DNA of 64,000 bases, taken from positions 73,103-137,102 of the forward strand of contig MZZL01000393.1 of NCBI GenBank assembly GCA_002749535.1, read 5' to 3'. This document shows, one piece after another, positions 25,300 through 37,867 of the stretch. The DNA comes from Apophysomyces variabilis. Its lineage: Eukaryota > Mucoromycota > Mucoromycetes > Mucorales > Mucoraceae. The position numbers were made by a program, and so were the translations under genes. Under the pieces are notes generated by a model. The model did not search any database. It was not told the origin of the DNA and was given only the letters and a program-made list of their open reading frames with translations. Numbering within the stretch: position 1 is the first letter of the stretch; every line of letters starts with the position of its first letter.

Positions 25300-25811
25300 T
25301 CAGTTGGTTTCCACGTTTATTTCCTGGTTGACAGTCTTCATACTGTGCTTCCAGGTCATGTACATGTTCAAATAAAAGGTCACCATGGAAACGAGTGCAA
25401 TTCTACAAAGGCGCCGCATTACTTCTTTTTTCTTTTAATTCCAGGTAAAAAGCTTACACTGCACCGTTGCTTCCAATAGCATCGGAAGACCTCAACGTCT
25501 TTCGGGTATTAAGAACTGAAGAAACACCAAAATACGCCGCTACCCATGGGATGGCTTTGAATCGATTCTATCAAGATGAAATAAGCACTCGTTCTTCTTT
25601 GTTTTCCAACCATATATCTGGTATTACCCTTAGAAAGATGCCGGCCATGGCTATACGGATAAATGAGCGATCGCCTTTCGATAAATAGCATTTGTAACTT
25701 ACCCACATACATGGCAATGCTACCATTCAGGTCCTCTTCTTCTGTCCGGGGTGGCAAGTGAAATGGAACGATGTTTTCCGGGCGACGAGGATCGGCTTTG
25801 GATGAAGACAT
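25300..25811 (-). CDS. Asterix-like ER membrane protein (PAT complex subunit, UPF0139)
   Basis: Small ER protein; in animals Asterix/WDR83OS with CCDC47 forms the PAT complex that protects nascent membrane-protein segments. Four exons can be joined in frame: 25811-25703, 25650-25628, 25567-25458 and 25402-25300, giving 114 residues. The start MSSSKADPRRPENIVPF matches the family's DPRRP signature. It is followed by EEEDLNGSIAMYV, AMAGIFLR, KAIPWVAAYFGVSSVLN and a last hydrophobic segment IALVSMVTFYLNMY. Exon 2 is only 23 nt and all junctions are GT-AG. The gene faces the small basic-protein gene at 26341 head to head. Confidence 0.75.
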
Positions 25812-26340
25812 GGTAAACCGTTCAGAGGGCTTTCGGCGCTCACAGCAAAAGAGTGGCAGTAAATCAATTATGACTGGGTGCTGGGTGTGAATTTGTCCAG
25901 GTTGGCCATCTTCATTCTCTCTCCAGAACAAATGCGTTACCACTCTGCAGGCTTTTAGCCTCTCTCTCTCTCTATATATATATTCTAGATGTTTCTCAAC
26001 TATACCTAGTCTTTATTCATTGCAATTGATAACAATCATAGCAGTAACTATTATTTGGAATAAGTTTTATTCTAAAAGGATAGAAGAAAGAACAGGGGAA
26101 GTAAAACGTCAAAGCATGTATGGGAGTTTAAGCGCGTTTCACTGCTACAAAGCAAATCCTGAAAACGTTTCGATGCTCTACGTTGTCTTCTACGGTAGAC
26201 AGTAATAACCAGAGTTAAAAACCTTCAAGGTGCAGAGTATGGCAGAACCAACAGCAGAAACATTTGAATAGGCAGCGGAGGTGGAATCCTCCAGCTGCTT
26301 AAACTTCCAAGCCACGAAACCACCTTTTGCAGCTTGATCC

Positions 26341-26786
26341 ATGGGCAAGATCGCAAAGACAACATGTAAAGCACATCGTCTATAAGACTAAATGCAGACT
26401 TACTCAATTCGCATGTTACAGTTAAACCTGATCCGAAGAACGTTTCACGACATGCTTCGTCGATAGATGACACGGAAATGTCCGGTAAATGACAGATAGA
26501 GCACTAGGAAGGGAATGCTTTGCTCATATGCAATTGCCATGGCACCGTAGCTAAGGAACGTGTCGAAGCTGAATTACGACTACTCCATGCGAGAGGCAAA
26601 GCGCTGAATGATCCAAAGACATCGACAAGCAAAGTTAAAAAGGTTTCGATGAAAAAAGGAACCAATGCCAAGAAGCAGAAAAAACTGGCGAGAGCATTAT
26701 TAGTTGCAGAGAAGGAGGAAGTTAAGAAAGAAAAAGCGTCCGCCAAACTCGAAAAACGAAAAGCACGGAAGAACGTCTGGACATAG
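26341..26786 (+). CDS. Small lysine-rich basic protein, possibly Alb1-like ribosome-biogenesis factor
   Basis: Three exons (26341-26365, 26422-26484, 26551-26786) join to 107 residues starting MGKIAKTTFKPDPKNVSRHA. The middle is VEAELRLLHARGKALNDP and the rest is a highly charged Lys/Glu/Ala helix (KKQKKLARALLVAEKEEVKK) ending in KARKNVWT. Such small basic coiled proteins are often pre-ribosome shuttling factors like Alb1, but that is a resemblance in composition and ending rather than a firm match. Introns of 56 and 66 nt have consensus borders. The opposite-strand frame over 26225-26473 is a shadow. Confidence 0.6.
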
Positions 26787-26872
26787 AGTCTTACTATCTA
26801 TCGAAACAGTCATGTATATCAATATCAGAACCGACTACCAACTCATTCTTCTCCATTTTTAATATTCTTCTC

Positions 26873-28962
26873 TTATGAACCGAGACCTCTACGTTTCTTT
26901 CGAATAACAGCTTCTATGGGTACTCTAATACCGTCGTTATTAGCACCCAATGCATCACCTTGCTTCCACCTAAACAATATTAACAAAATGTTTAAAAATG
27001 CCCTCGATCCGCTAGTATCTTACCCCAAAGCTGCCAGCATGCGATGGCCAACGTTGCTCTCTCCGATGGGTGCAACTCCCGAACCAACCACAGTACCATG
27101 AGCAGGACCCGTATCGACAGCAGCTTTGTTGCTCTTTGGCCCACCTTTCTTGGGTCCACTGTTCTTTGGTCCATTGAACTTTTTACCTTTCGGCACAGGT
27201 TCCGGTCTCAGTGCTTTGCGCGAAGCCATCTTGTACTTCAAGTCGATCGTCATTTGAGCTTCTTCAATAAACCGGTCAATGTATCGTCGATCAGTAGGCA
27301 TAAATGTTCGATCTGTTTTAGTTAGCGTCGGCGTCCTGTATATTCTATGTCAACGATAACGAAGAAAAACCGAGTTCATTACCTATGAGCGCCATGCCCA
27401 ATACTAGAAGAATCCAGGTTGTAAGCCCTCGCAAGCAGATGGATCTGTCGACGAGTGTGTTTTGACATGGGTTGAAAATGGTAGCTAAATGGCAAACAGT
27501 ATCAAATGGAATGTTGGTTCTTGATGATCGCTTCCAGCTTTTCGTTTTACCTTGATATGGAATCATCCTTGATAAAATCTCGTATCCGACTATCAACCTT
27601 ACGCAAATCCAAGTGGTCGTTTCCCTTTCGTTCTTTTCCTTCTTTGGAACGCTTTTTCTCTTTTAGTTGCATACGATGGCGTTGTTTTTCCATCTTCCTT
27701 TCAAAAGCAAGTTTGCCCCGTAGACCTGATGTTTTCAGTGTCAGACTCATGTCCTCTATATCCCATAAAACCCTCACCTGCTTGTAAACCTGGTGGCACC
27801 TGTGCTAATGCATCCTCCAACGAACGTTGAAATGGGCTTATTTCAATTTCTCGCCAGTTAGGAGTGTCTGTTTCAAAGGCATCTGAAGAATCCTTTGCAA
27901 GTTTCTTTGTTGAGATCCCTTGCGTGTGTGTGGTTTCAGAGGCAAACGCGGTGGGTGATACTTCTTCTAAATCTTTTGCGCTCGAATAGAACTCATCGTA
28001 ACTGTCCTCGTCATCATCACTTTCATACTCTAACAGCCTTTCTTCGTGATCCAGATCGTTCTCCTCACTATCTTCGTCCTCTAACAAGCCATAGTCATAG
28101 ATCGAATCGTCTTCCAAACGATCCAGCTGGCCTGTGAGATGTTGTAGCAAGTCCAATTCATCGAGCGATGTGTTCTCCATATAATCCCGTAGTATCTCCA
28201 TGCTCTCGTCGTCCATCTCCTCCTCCAATTGACTGTCTTCCGAAAGATACAAATCGTCTCCTCGCACCATTTTTGTTTTCTTTGACTTCTTTTGCTTTTT
28301 GTTTACTGTCGGCTTTTCTGCCTGCATGTTTGGGTCACTTGGGTTAGAGTCAAAGTAAAATGGAACGGTTCCTTCGCCCAAATCGATCTTTTTTGCATTT
28401 TCTACAGAAGCCATCTTTATATCTTCTTCCTGATCGGAGGAATCATCAAGCGTTTGCGTAACAGACTGAACAAAATTGACTGCGGCAGGGTAACCACCTT
28501 TTGCTGCGGCAGGACGTCGTCTGGCATTGCTGCTGCTGGACCCTAAACCTGGACGATGCTCAGGGACCATATCATCTTCTGGTTCGTCCCCCAGATAGAT
28601 CTTTAAGCCCTTTTCTGTTTTCTGTTGCTGACCGCCCTTCTTGTTTTTCTTCTTCTTGGATTCTAAGATAAAAATTACACATAAGTAGCGTCCCTGAAAA
28701 ATGGTTCACGTTGGTTACTCTTATTTTTTGATCTTTTCAGATCCTCTTCGGATGAATCCGAAGAATCGTCAAACTGGCCGTACAAACGGAAATCGTCCAA
28801 AAGATCGCTATCGGAATAGGTTTCAGGTTCATAAACGTAGCCGATCGGAGAAGGTCTCAATTGTCTTCGACCGCCGCCACCATGACGACCAACACGATTT
28901 CCTCTACCACGATTCGCTGCACCTCTTCCACGGCCAGATCGTCCTCGTGAGCCTTTGGCCAT
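26873..28962 (-). CDS. SQS1: SQS1-like R3H and G-patch protein
   Basis: Homologue of Sqs1/Pfa1, an activator of the DEAH helicase Prp43 in splicing and ribosome biogenesis. The ATG at 28962 opens an RG-rich stretch (MAKGSRGRSGRGRGAANRG) and a region with YVYEPETYSDSDLLDDF. A long acidic middle part follows (LEDEDSEENDLDHEERLLEY). The R3H-like segment is RRQIHLLARAYNLDSSSIGHG, and the C-terminal G-patch reads SNVGHRMLAALGWKQGDALG with VIRKKRRGLGS at the very end. Several short introns, including one of about 58 nt after KRSKNK. Domain order and acidity fit Sqs1. Confidence 0.82.
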
Positions 28963-29622
28963 GTCCACAAAAATTTCAATGAAACCTGGGAAGATAAAGA
29001 CAAGTTAAGGCCAAAACGAAACCAATGCGGTCAAATAATACATCTGTCACAGGGCGGCTGTTGAAATGTTAGCAAGTTTGAGCATTGGCAGTGTTGTGTG
29101 GCACCCTGTCAAAGTCGAGGCAAATGCTTAGACCAACTTCATATGGATCATCCAGCAGAATGAATGAGCTTCCGAATATTAATAAAGCAAAAGGCAGCCG
29201 GTACAGCAGAAAACGAAGGGCCAAAACACGGACTAATGGATAGCCAGAACAAGTCAACGAAGGTACAAGTAAGCACCCGATGGAAGTGCACATATAGACC
29301 ATGACATAAACAATGGTTCCGCAGAGTGAAATACCCTTTTGCTTTTTTTTATATAGATATATGTATACTATATATTTATCGGCGATTTCCAATTCAAAGA
29401 CCAGTAAGGTGTGTATATGTATATCGATCCGGACAAGAAACGCCCACAGTATCTACTATAAAATTCCTGTAAAAAAAGCGAAATGTTGGGTATATATGTG
29501 TGTGGTAGACGATAGACAACTTGATGGTATATCAACAGAACAGGAAAGAGAAGAAAAAGACAGAAAGAAGTAAGGAAAAGAAAGGAAAGAACAAACAATT
29601 AAACAGTATATAAACATCGGTT
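28963..29622. other. Interval between SQS1-like and SEC2-like genes
   Basis: 660 bases on the 5' side of the SQS1-like gene and the 3' side of the SEC2-like gene. It contains an AT-rich stretch with alternating TATATA near 29350-29380 and purine-rich A/G runs near 29530-29600, probably the SEC2 3'UTR. Nothing coding. Confidence 0.45.
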
Positions 29623-31901
29623 TCAGTGAACAATCACAATTTGGCCAGTGCCATCTAATCCTTGGATATCGCTGACACTAACGACGCTGCCGGTATCACT
29701 GCCGCTACCAGAGTGATCAAGTACAATGCTTTCGCGTTTGGCAGAAGACCTTGATCGTCGTTTTGAGGAATCTCGTCGATAAAAGGCTGAACTTCTGTGA
29801 TCCTCTTCGAATAAGCCCATACTGCCAACCTTCGCCAACGCCATACGGCGACGGTAATAAAGACACTGCTTAAACATGCCAAGAACAGGGGAATTCTGCA
29901 GGAGGCCTTGGCGAAGATGAGATACGAAATTGTAAAAGTCACAGACAGCCACCAATCGGTCACGGCAGAAACGATCAATGGGAAGCCATGGTGGCTGCTT
30001 CTGCTGTTGTTGTGTTACTTGTAGCCGCATGCGGAATTCACAAACACGCAGCAAACCACAGCATGCACATTTCGTTTTCGGTGGCATAGGTGGTGGTTGG
30101 AGCGTAGTAGGTGTTCCGGGAGCAGAGGAAGCGGTGCTGATATGACTGGCAGATGGCGAGGTAGAGGAGGAAGAGGCAGAAGAAGAAGACAGGGCAGAAT
30201 GGACGCCCGTCGAAAGCCATCCTTGGATCTCGCACTTGCCTCTGGCGATGGAGTCAATCAGCTTGCGTTTAAACCATGGCGATTTCCACCAGGATGACCC
30301 TGCATTTTGGAACAAACAAGGGTCAACGTCTTCAGCAACCACGCGTTTCATGAAGGGTGTTGATGGCATTGTAACATGTGGAGCAGAAGAAAGGGCCTTG
30401 AGGTGCTGTTGGAATTCGCTGAAAATAAGACCATCGATCCGTATGGTACGATTAGATATGGTATGGACCGTTTCCTCCAAGTTTAATGGTACAGAAGAGG
30501 ACATAGTGGAGGAGAGGCGAAGGGATATATGGGATTGTCGTCCAAGACTTATTCTGGAAGCATTAAACTCATTCTCTGGATGATATCTGGCTGCATAGTT
30601 ACTGGTATTTACGCTTTGATGCACCACGGAATCCAGATCCACCAAGAGCTCTTTCATATGTTTCAGTCGCTGTTCTCTCGCATCCCATGCCTGCAGCACA
30701 GTGCTGATTTTACCACCCATTTCGCGATTCATACGCACCAGACCGTCACGATCCGTTACTTCGTCCATTAATATATGATTCAGAGCATCAAATAGCGAAG
30801 AGGCAATCTCCTGCACATCTTCCTCTAGAGCGTCTTTGACCTGTTCAACGTTGGTGCGTTGCTGTTCCTCCTCGGCTAGGGCTGAAGCAAGCGATCCGAG
30901 ATCACGTTTCAAGTATGCTTTTTGCTCGATTTGTTGATCCAGTTGCAGGAGAAGTTGTCGACAGTTGGCACAGAAGGTATGGTCGAGGGGTGCTGTAGCG
31001 CTGACAAGAGATGTTCTTTCGGTTGAATAAATCGATGCAGGTGGTGGTGGTAAGGATGTAGTATCGTCTTCAGAGGAAGGGATACGTGTCATGGATGAAA
31101 CGGAAGTTGCCGTAGAAAAGCCGCTGGGACAAGCTTCTGAATTTTGTGGGGTGGAATGAGTGTCATCCGATGGATGACAAGCGTCGGGGTCGTCTACACT
31201 GTTAGCCGAATCGATTCCATCCATGAGATTATGTGGCTGCGACCAATCGTCCCCTTCTGTTGCCTTTTCAGTTGCTGCTGCTGCTGTTGCTGCTGGGGAA
31301 GATTCTTCTCGTCGCCGCCATTCATTGGCTGCTGCCTGCCTTCGTTCCAGTTCACCTTCTTCTAGATCTTCGGCTACACCAAGAAAATTAGTAGGTGGGT
31401 CGACCTCTGGGGTAGAAGTCTGCTGGGCTAATCGGAGATAGTTGAGGCAGAGGGTGATAGTGGCATGGATCTGTTCGTTGGTTGACTCGGGTGCCAGACC
31501 GTCTTCACGTACGATTTCCGATAGATGCACGATGGCTTCTTTGCTGTTAAATTCCAGCTTTTGCAACTTGTTTGACAGATAGTGGATATATTGATCCTTT
31601 TGTGATAAACCGACTAGCCAATCATGGCGGTCATGTTCATATTTGCGGTGTATGGACTGAGGGGCGTGTGAACAGACCAAGTTCTTGACCAAGTTAAGTG
31701 TCCACTTACGGATAAGTCAGTTTCTAATTCGACCACTCGTGATTCGAGTTTTGCAATGATGTCTTCTGCCTGTAATAAAAAGGGCAAGACGTCTTCCTCG
31801 GAAAACTCCTCCGGTCCGAATTGAAGCTCGTCTAAATGTTCATCTTGAGGTGACGTAGGTGGAAGGTCGTTTGGATTAGCGTAGGGAATAGAAACCTCCA
31901 T
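29623..31901 (-). CDS. SEC2: SEC2/Rabin-like Rab guanine-nucleotide exchange factor
   Basis: Exchange factor for the secretory Rab (Sec4/Rab8 type) acting on post-Golgi vesicles. Two exons, 31901-31710 and 31656-29623, with a 53-nt intron joining ETDLS to SIHRKYEHDRHDW, give 741 residues. An N-terminal coiled coil (AEDIIAKLESRVVELETDL) is followed by a Ser/Asp-rich linker. Then comes CANCRQLLLQLDQQIEQK leading into the Sec2 coiled coil (EEEQQRTNVEQVKDALEEDV, ASSLFDALNHIL). The C-terminal half has FMKRVVAEDVDPCLFQNAG, a CACCGLLRVCEFRMR cysteine motif and WLPIDRFCRDRLVAVCDFY, typical of Sec2/Rabin proteins. The tail is Ser/Arg-rich and ends IVIVH. Confidence 0.82.
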
Positions 31902-33284
31902 CGTGTTTTATGACACGGTTTGGGAGTTATAGTATAAGGTAAAAGAAAGAAAGTCTAAGAAGAAAAAGGTAAAGAAGGAAAAGAGAAGAAAGGGAAAAAA
32001 AAAAGAGAGAGAGGACCAGTAAAAAGCAGCAGAGAGAGTAGTGTAAATAAAACGATCGGGGTCACTTGCTTTTTGTCCTGGGCTTGGTCGTATACTCGCT
32101 ACCAAAATATTATATATATATTGTATGTCTATATTTGTTGCTATGGAATTTATTCTGATATAAAATGCACAGGAAAGAGAGAGAGAAGAATGAGTAGCAT
32201 ATAAGAGAGAAAGGAAGAAGGAAACAAAGAAACTTTTGTATATCTCTCTCTCTTCAAAAGGTTGGACAACCAAGGAAAAGAGGAAAGCAAAAAAAAATAA
32301 AAAAAGAATGCTAGCCCTTGCTCCGTTTCCCCACTCTTTCTCTGTCTCTCTCTTGTTCCTCTCGCTTAGTCTGCTCGTGTACATGCAGGAAGCATGCATC
32401 TCGGGAAAAGGATTGGGCCCTTTCAATTACACTACGATACGGATGCTTCAAAAACCTTCGGTATTCGAAAATATATGCCATCCCCCTTCACATACTGATG
32501 TTTGGCTAACGAAATGACCTATAGCTTTAGTTAATTTTTGTTGTTTTGTCACGTGTGGTGGGTATAGTACATCGCTTTTTTTAATCTCATCTCCGTGGAG
32601 GAAACGATCTTGAAATTACTCGGAAAGCTTGGTCCGAATATCCTACATGCACACGCACGATATATTTCCCCTGGTCATTTTAAGTTAATGATGAAAAAAA
32701 AGATGATTATTCAGAGCAGGTATAGGATTAGTCAACCATGATTCGGTCAAAAGGACATACTGCAAAGTAAAACAAGTATTTGTACCTGAATGGTAAAGTC
32801 AAAAAAGGTGAAACCACTAGCGGCGACTTAAAATATTGGACGGGGGCTCAAATCGGTATCCGTTGGAAACAACAAGAAAGTGTCTGATCCTTTATACGAG
32901 TCGGAGGTCGTCACATTCGGAAGGAAGATTTTAACGACGTTCAATTTCGCTTTGCTAAAAATTTATCCGACGTGTCTATTCGATTCATATGAGAAGAAAC
33001 GACAACACCGACAAGGCGTTAAAGTGCTACTATGGTAACAAGATATAGTCATAGTGATGATAGTCAGAGGAAGTATTAGATAATAATCGAAACGGAACTT
33101 TTTGACTGAAAAAGTAAGTATGGCGATCTTGCTAAATTTTTGTGCAATGGTCAACGGTGGTGCGATCGGATGATTGGTCGATCCGACACTATTTTTTTCC
33201 TTCAAAATACACTATAAAAGGTCCTTTTCTATTTCTCGTCCAGTTGCACTTTGTTGTTGTCTCTGTCCTTTCCTTTTCTTCGTC
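31902..33284. promoter_or_regulatory. Divergent promoter region with low-complexity tracts
   Basis: 1.4 kb between the divergent SEC2-like and GPI-protein genes. Near SEC2 it is full of purine runs (AAAGAAAG, GAGAGAGA) that correspond to pyrimidine-rich leader on the minus strand, with a TATATATATA stretch near 32111-32121. The right end has the TATA box of the GPI-protein gene. No coding sequence. Confidence 0.5.
33211..33220 (+). promoter_or_regulatory. TATA box of GPI-protein gene
   Basis: ACTATAAAAG lies 65-75 bases before the ATG at 33285, and a CT-rich leader follows. The spacing fits a strong TATA-driven promoter, consistent with an abundantly made wall protein. The codons of the gene also look C-ending and biased. 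Confidence 0.55.
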
Positions 33285-34181
33285 ATGAAATCCATCCTTG
33301 CCACTATCGCTGCCTTGGCTTTGGCCGTTGTCTCTGCTGATAATATTGTTACCATTACCTTCCCTCTTGAAGGCCAGACCTTCAAGGCCGGTAGTGAGGC
33401 TAACATCAACTGGTAGGACAACATAAATCCCCTCTCTTTTTTCGCAAGAGAAAAGAAGACTCATCCTCTTTGCTTCTTTGCAGGATTGATCCCCAGGTTA
33501 GCACCATTCCCAGGATTGTGCTGGCCAAGGGTCCTGCTACAGGACTCCAGGTTGTAGCTACTGTCCAGGAAAACGTGCCCGCTGCTCCCGGTACCTTCAA
33601 ATGGACCATTCCCGCTGACACTCCCGCCGGCAATGACTGTAAGTTCTATTTCTTTCTTTTTTTTTCCTCGAGGCCTATTTGAGCGGCGCGTTTATTAATG
33701 ACTTGCAACGTACTACAGATGCTTTCGAATTGGGTGTCTCTCCCAACATCAGCTACACCGGTCACTTCACTATCCAGGCTGGCAATGGTGCCGGTAAGTT
33801 TCAATGCTTCGGCTACTTCTATCATCATCGCAGTAACATGTTTTGTCCATGAAATTAGCCTCTGGAAACTCGAGCTCTGCTAGCACTGGTGCTACTTCCA
33901 GCGGCAGCGCTTCTTCTGCTACTACTTCGGCCTCTGCTACAACCGCCGCCGGCAGCTCGACCACTACTGTTGCTTCCAAGAGCACCACCACCACTGCCTC
34001 TGTGCAGTCTCCCACTGCCGCTTCTTCGGGTAATGGCGCTTCTACTCCCAGTGGTAATACCGGTTCCAAGTCTTCTGCTACTCCCAGCGCTTCCCAGCCA
34101 ACGAATGCTGGTTTCAAGGCAAACCCCGCTACTTTGGGCGCTCTCGCCATTGCCGGTGCTGCCGCCGTTGCCTTGATTTAA
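33285..34181 (+). CDS. Ser/Thr-rich GPI-anchored cell-wall protein (Kre9/Knh1-type N-terminal domain)
   Basis: Secreted surface protein. Four exons, 33285-33412, 33484-33638, 33719-33793 and 33859-34181, give 226 residues. The signal peptide is MKSILATIAALALAVVSA. The mature part begins DNIVTITFPLEGQTFKAGSE followed by an IDPQ segment and TFKWTIPADTPAGND, a beta-rich domain of the Ser-Thr-rich GPI-anchored family (Kre9/Knh1 N-terminal type). Exon 4 is a Ser/Thr/Ala-rich, presumably O-mannosylated stalk, and the C-terminus (TLGALAIAGAAAVALI) is a short hydrophobic GPI-addition tail. Introns are 71, 80 and 65 nt. Long antisense frames over exon 4 are composition artefacts. Confidence 0.85.
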
Positions 34182-37100
34182 ATCCGGCCATGGTAGTACT
34201 GAACGTTGCCAAGGCATGTTCTTTCTTACACATTTATTATCCTCCATATTTTTCTTTGCCTCTCTCCCTGTTCATCCACACCAGAGACTCATCCCGGGGA
34301 GTTAGCTCAGATAATTTCAAATGAAATCCTTTTTCGTTGTTTACCTTAGTTATTTCTCTCGTCAGTTCTGTTACGATAATTTGTCTGAATATGGTACAAG
34401 GCCATCAGCTTGTATCACCAATTAAATTTATCTGGTTCCCAACCTTTTTCCTTTTATTTCTAAAGTTGGTTAATGAGATGTGACACCAAAAATTACCTTT
34501 CGGGGACACAGTATTGTTTTAGCAAGAGCTGAGAAAAGAATCCAAGGTTTTCCATCGGTTCTCTTGCGGCCGAAAAGAAAAAAGAGGACTAAATTTTTTA
34601 CGCACGGACGAAGTGTGGAGGTGGCTGCAGAATGTGGCTGGCCTGCAGTTCTTAGTCAAACAAAAACAAAATGAAACTTCATAACAGGACATATATCACT
34701 TCTGAAACCCGTCTTTTTCAGAAATCCCCGCTTTGAGTATGAATTTCCCTCGCCATCAACCAATAACACAAAGGTGGATTGGAAGCTCCTCCTAGAATAC
34801 TCAAGCATAGCACCATTACCCTATCAACAGTACGACACGGGCTTGTTACCTTGCCAAAAAAAACACTATCCCATAATCCCAGAACCATTCCGTTATCCTG
34901 GCTAAAACAAGGACAATACAGCTAGAGCATCGTAGTAATTGTTTGCGAACCAGAAATCTAACCTACTACTTCCTAATATGCGATGTTACCCAACCACTGA
35001 GAATATCAAATCGTCTAAATGCTTGATATTCCCATCTAAGTTGTCAACAGCTTTTTTTGGGTGCGCATGACGGACAAAAATAGCATGCTAAATTTAAGTT
35101 TGTTCTCACCATAACGACCCGCGTTATCGGACAATCCATAAGACTTCTATATGCCTGCTAAAACGCCCGTATGTTGGAATACTCCTTGTTAGGAGGCGAC
35201 ATAGTTTTATACTCTAATGAAAATAGGTATCGGAAGACCCTTCTTTTAATATAACATTCATTGCGTATTCTTGCTTTTTATTTGATTTGCCTTTCTTGAG
35301 GCATGATCTGGAGATTATTCCCAAATCCAGTGTATAACTTGGTCGATAAACTCTCTTTAAACAGGCAGTACAGAGCATGAAATGCTTTACTCGTGTTGAC
35401 AGCTGTCTACAGCACGTCAGTGTCCAGGGGTTTCAGAGGGGGTTGCTAGTCGGAACTGTTCGTACATTCGTACATACCTGCAGCATGTGTGTTAACAAAC
35501 TTTATCGTCATTCTCGGATTCTTAGCGAAGCGGACATGACTTGGAGTCCGATGGAAGACGGTCATCGACATCATACATGTAGCAAACTGGATTGCTCCCC
35601 CAATACTAAAACATCAAAACAAGAACAGCTCTGGGCAAAATAACGTCTCTCGTCTTGTAGCTTGACTTACTTAAAGTTTAGTCTTCTGCGTAACAGAATG
35701 ATTCAAGCTAGTCAGTTTCATTTCCTTTCCGATGATCCAACAGATGTATTGATCAGCAAAATGAATAGGGTTATTAATTGAATTTGTGAATCCATGTGGT
35801 TAAAAATGCTCTCATTCTCAGTATGCGTTAATATCTGTAGTGTCATAAATCAATCAGGTAAGCTAATGTTTATCCTGATTGCAGGGGAAAAGTCATTTCT
35901 GATTCGACAGCCATATGAAGTACCGTGGGGTTGCAACGAGCCTCCCTTGATAATGGTTACATATGAATATAAGTGCAGAGCATAGATAAGTTACAGCGTA
36001 AAGCTCTAGGTCAATCTCAAGGTGTTTCGTCAAGCCTGAAATAAGAGAAACTGGCTGTCTAGAGTGTCACAGGACCGTTTAGAAAGATACGCACTAGAAC
36101 AACCGTGTTTTAAAGGACATTGTACGCAAATAATCTCATATGGTCTGCTAATATCCCCAAAAAAAACATAATTTTGCTGGGCAATAAAACGAAAGCTTGC
36201 TATGAGACGTTCTTTTTGCTTCCTCGGGACTTACTGATGGTTCCTTATCTCTTTCTTTTTTTACTCTATCAGCGACCCATTTCATGAATCCGATTGAAGA
36301 AAATGTTAGGATCATAGGAAAATTGCCCGTTTCCTCTCTAGTCTGACGTATGAATAATTTGCTGTAAGTCTGCATTTCTTTTCTCGTGCAATAGACTGTC
36401 AAAAACATCGAAATGTTATTATCTTTGGGTCTGGAGCACCATAGAGACATTTAGCAGCTGCTTTTTGTTTTGTACTTAGCAGATTCTGTGTAGAAGAAGC
36501 CTGGTGGCGTCCATCTTTATCAGCTAAATGACATTTTAGGGCTCTGACAGCAGATCAAGGGTATTTGCAGAGTATGAAATTTCTCAGAAACAAGGGCTTT
36601 CTATTTCCTGCTGAGAAAGATCGAAGGGAAACATGTTGGGTTTAATCTAGCTACAGATGCCTTTATCCAATGGGGAGAGATGATGGGGGATGATGCGGCA
36701 TGAGGATTACGCGTGGTTTATTTGCCATCTCGGATCTTAGGTTCTGCCTCAGCAGGTTTCTCTGAGAACCGCACAATATGCACAATTCTTGGGGTTCTGA
36801 TTATGCCACTTTATGTATATCTGGCGAGATTTCTATACTGGTTTCCAAACTTAATAAGGTTATCATATTTTTATTTCTGCAGTTGCGTGCATTTTTGATT
36901 CTTTTTCTAGGATATCAGGTTGGATGTTGTCGTCTTGAAGTAGTGCTAAGATCAGGATGGACAATGTCAATTAAAATGGCTTCCTTTGTATCTGTGCCTT
37001 GCTTGACGAAGGACGACTTTGAGTGTGGGAAAAGTGAAAGGTCTTAAAGGGTGAACATTCAGTCAATAAGATTGTAATTCATAAAAATAATGACACCTTT

Positions 37101-37867
37101 CATTTCCCGTTTAGCAGATTTTGATGGCGTGGATTATTTTTAAATGACAGAATTGGTCAATGACCTTGATGAGTTCCAAATTTGAGGGCCACAGCCATTT
37201 CAAGGCTAAGAAATGACGGTCCATTGACATTACGGTAAAGTCAAACATTTTTATTCTGGGTCGGCCAGCAAGGAAGCCCATTAACACGTGTATATAAAAG
37301 CGATGGTTCATCGTTGTATTTCAATGTGACACGGGCACATGCGAAGTAGGTTGCGGGATCTGCAAACCAAAATAGATAGTTCGGGCCACCTCTGCAACCC
37401 GTTTAGAGATAAAAAAAAAGATCATGACATCCGGACTATCTTCTTTCATTTGCGGGGAATCAAACCAATGAGAAATGAGGTGAGTATGTGAGTCTATAGT
37501 TTATTGAGACACGTACACACACAGAGTAAGGGAATTCATTGATTGGTCGGTGGAAAGAAGACTGTAGGGAACCAGTATGGGAGTGCATGGGAGGGGAGAA
37601 CGGGACAAGAGCAAATCAAAGCATGCAGTCAATTGCTCATGCATGCCTCGTGCACGGAGATGAAGAGTGCACGTTGATTGAAAAATCTTCCGTCATGAAT
37701 AGCCAATCAGATTGGCTCAATCTTGCACACAGATGAGCAACACAGACATCACCCCCTTTTTATAAAAAGGAACCGATCTGCCAAGCTCACCTTTTTCTTT
37801 TTTATTCCTTAATACTTGTATATCCTACAAATATCTCTCACTTTGAGCACAACAAAACCACATAACC
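34182..37867. other. Gene-poor interval
   Basis: 3.7 kb without a supported gene. The longest open frames (about 100 codons on the minus strand at 36148-36450 and 89 codons at 35377-35643) have no motif and no splice-supported neighbours. The right end from about 37740 is the promoter and leader of the ECL1-like gene. Confidence 0.5.
37755..37770 (+). promoter_or_regulatory. Palindromic TATA element of ECL1-like gene
   Basis: CCTTTTTATAAAAAGG is a perfect 16-base palindrome centred on TATA, about 100 bases before the ATG at 37868. It probably serves as the TATA box. The CC...GG ends resemble a CArG-like (MADS factor) site, although the inner A/T length is longer than the canonical CC(A/T)6GG. 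Confidence 0.5.

Noticed and set aside
26225..26473. 82-codon minus-strand frame considered as the C-terminus of the Asterix-like protein
   Set aside because: It lies upstream of the Asterix start on that strand and overlaps the first exons of the small basic-protein gene, which splices cleanly on the plus strand.
31908..32426. 172-codon Phe/Ser/Leu-rich minus-strand frame
   Set aside because: Pyrimidine-rich leader sequence upstream of the SEC2-like gene; low complexity, no domain, shared with neither exon.
33054..33110. Possible C/D-box snoRNA (GTGATGA ... CTGA, about 50 nt apart)
   Set aside because: No terminal stem pairs the flanks and no guide sequence could be verified; the boxes are short enough to occur by chance.
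33770..34247. Long minus-strand frames over the GPI-protein gene
   Set aside because: They come from the low-complexity Ser/Thr/Ala codons of the plus-strand stalk and have repetitive Ala/Val/Glu or Gly/Ser/Arg composition.
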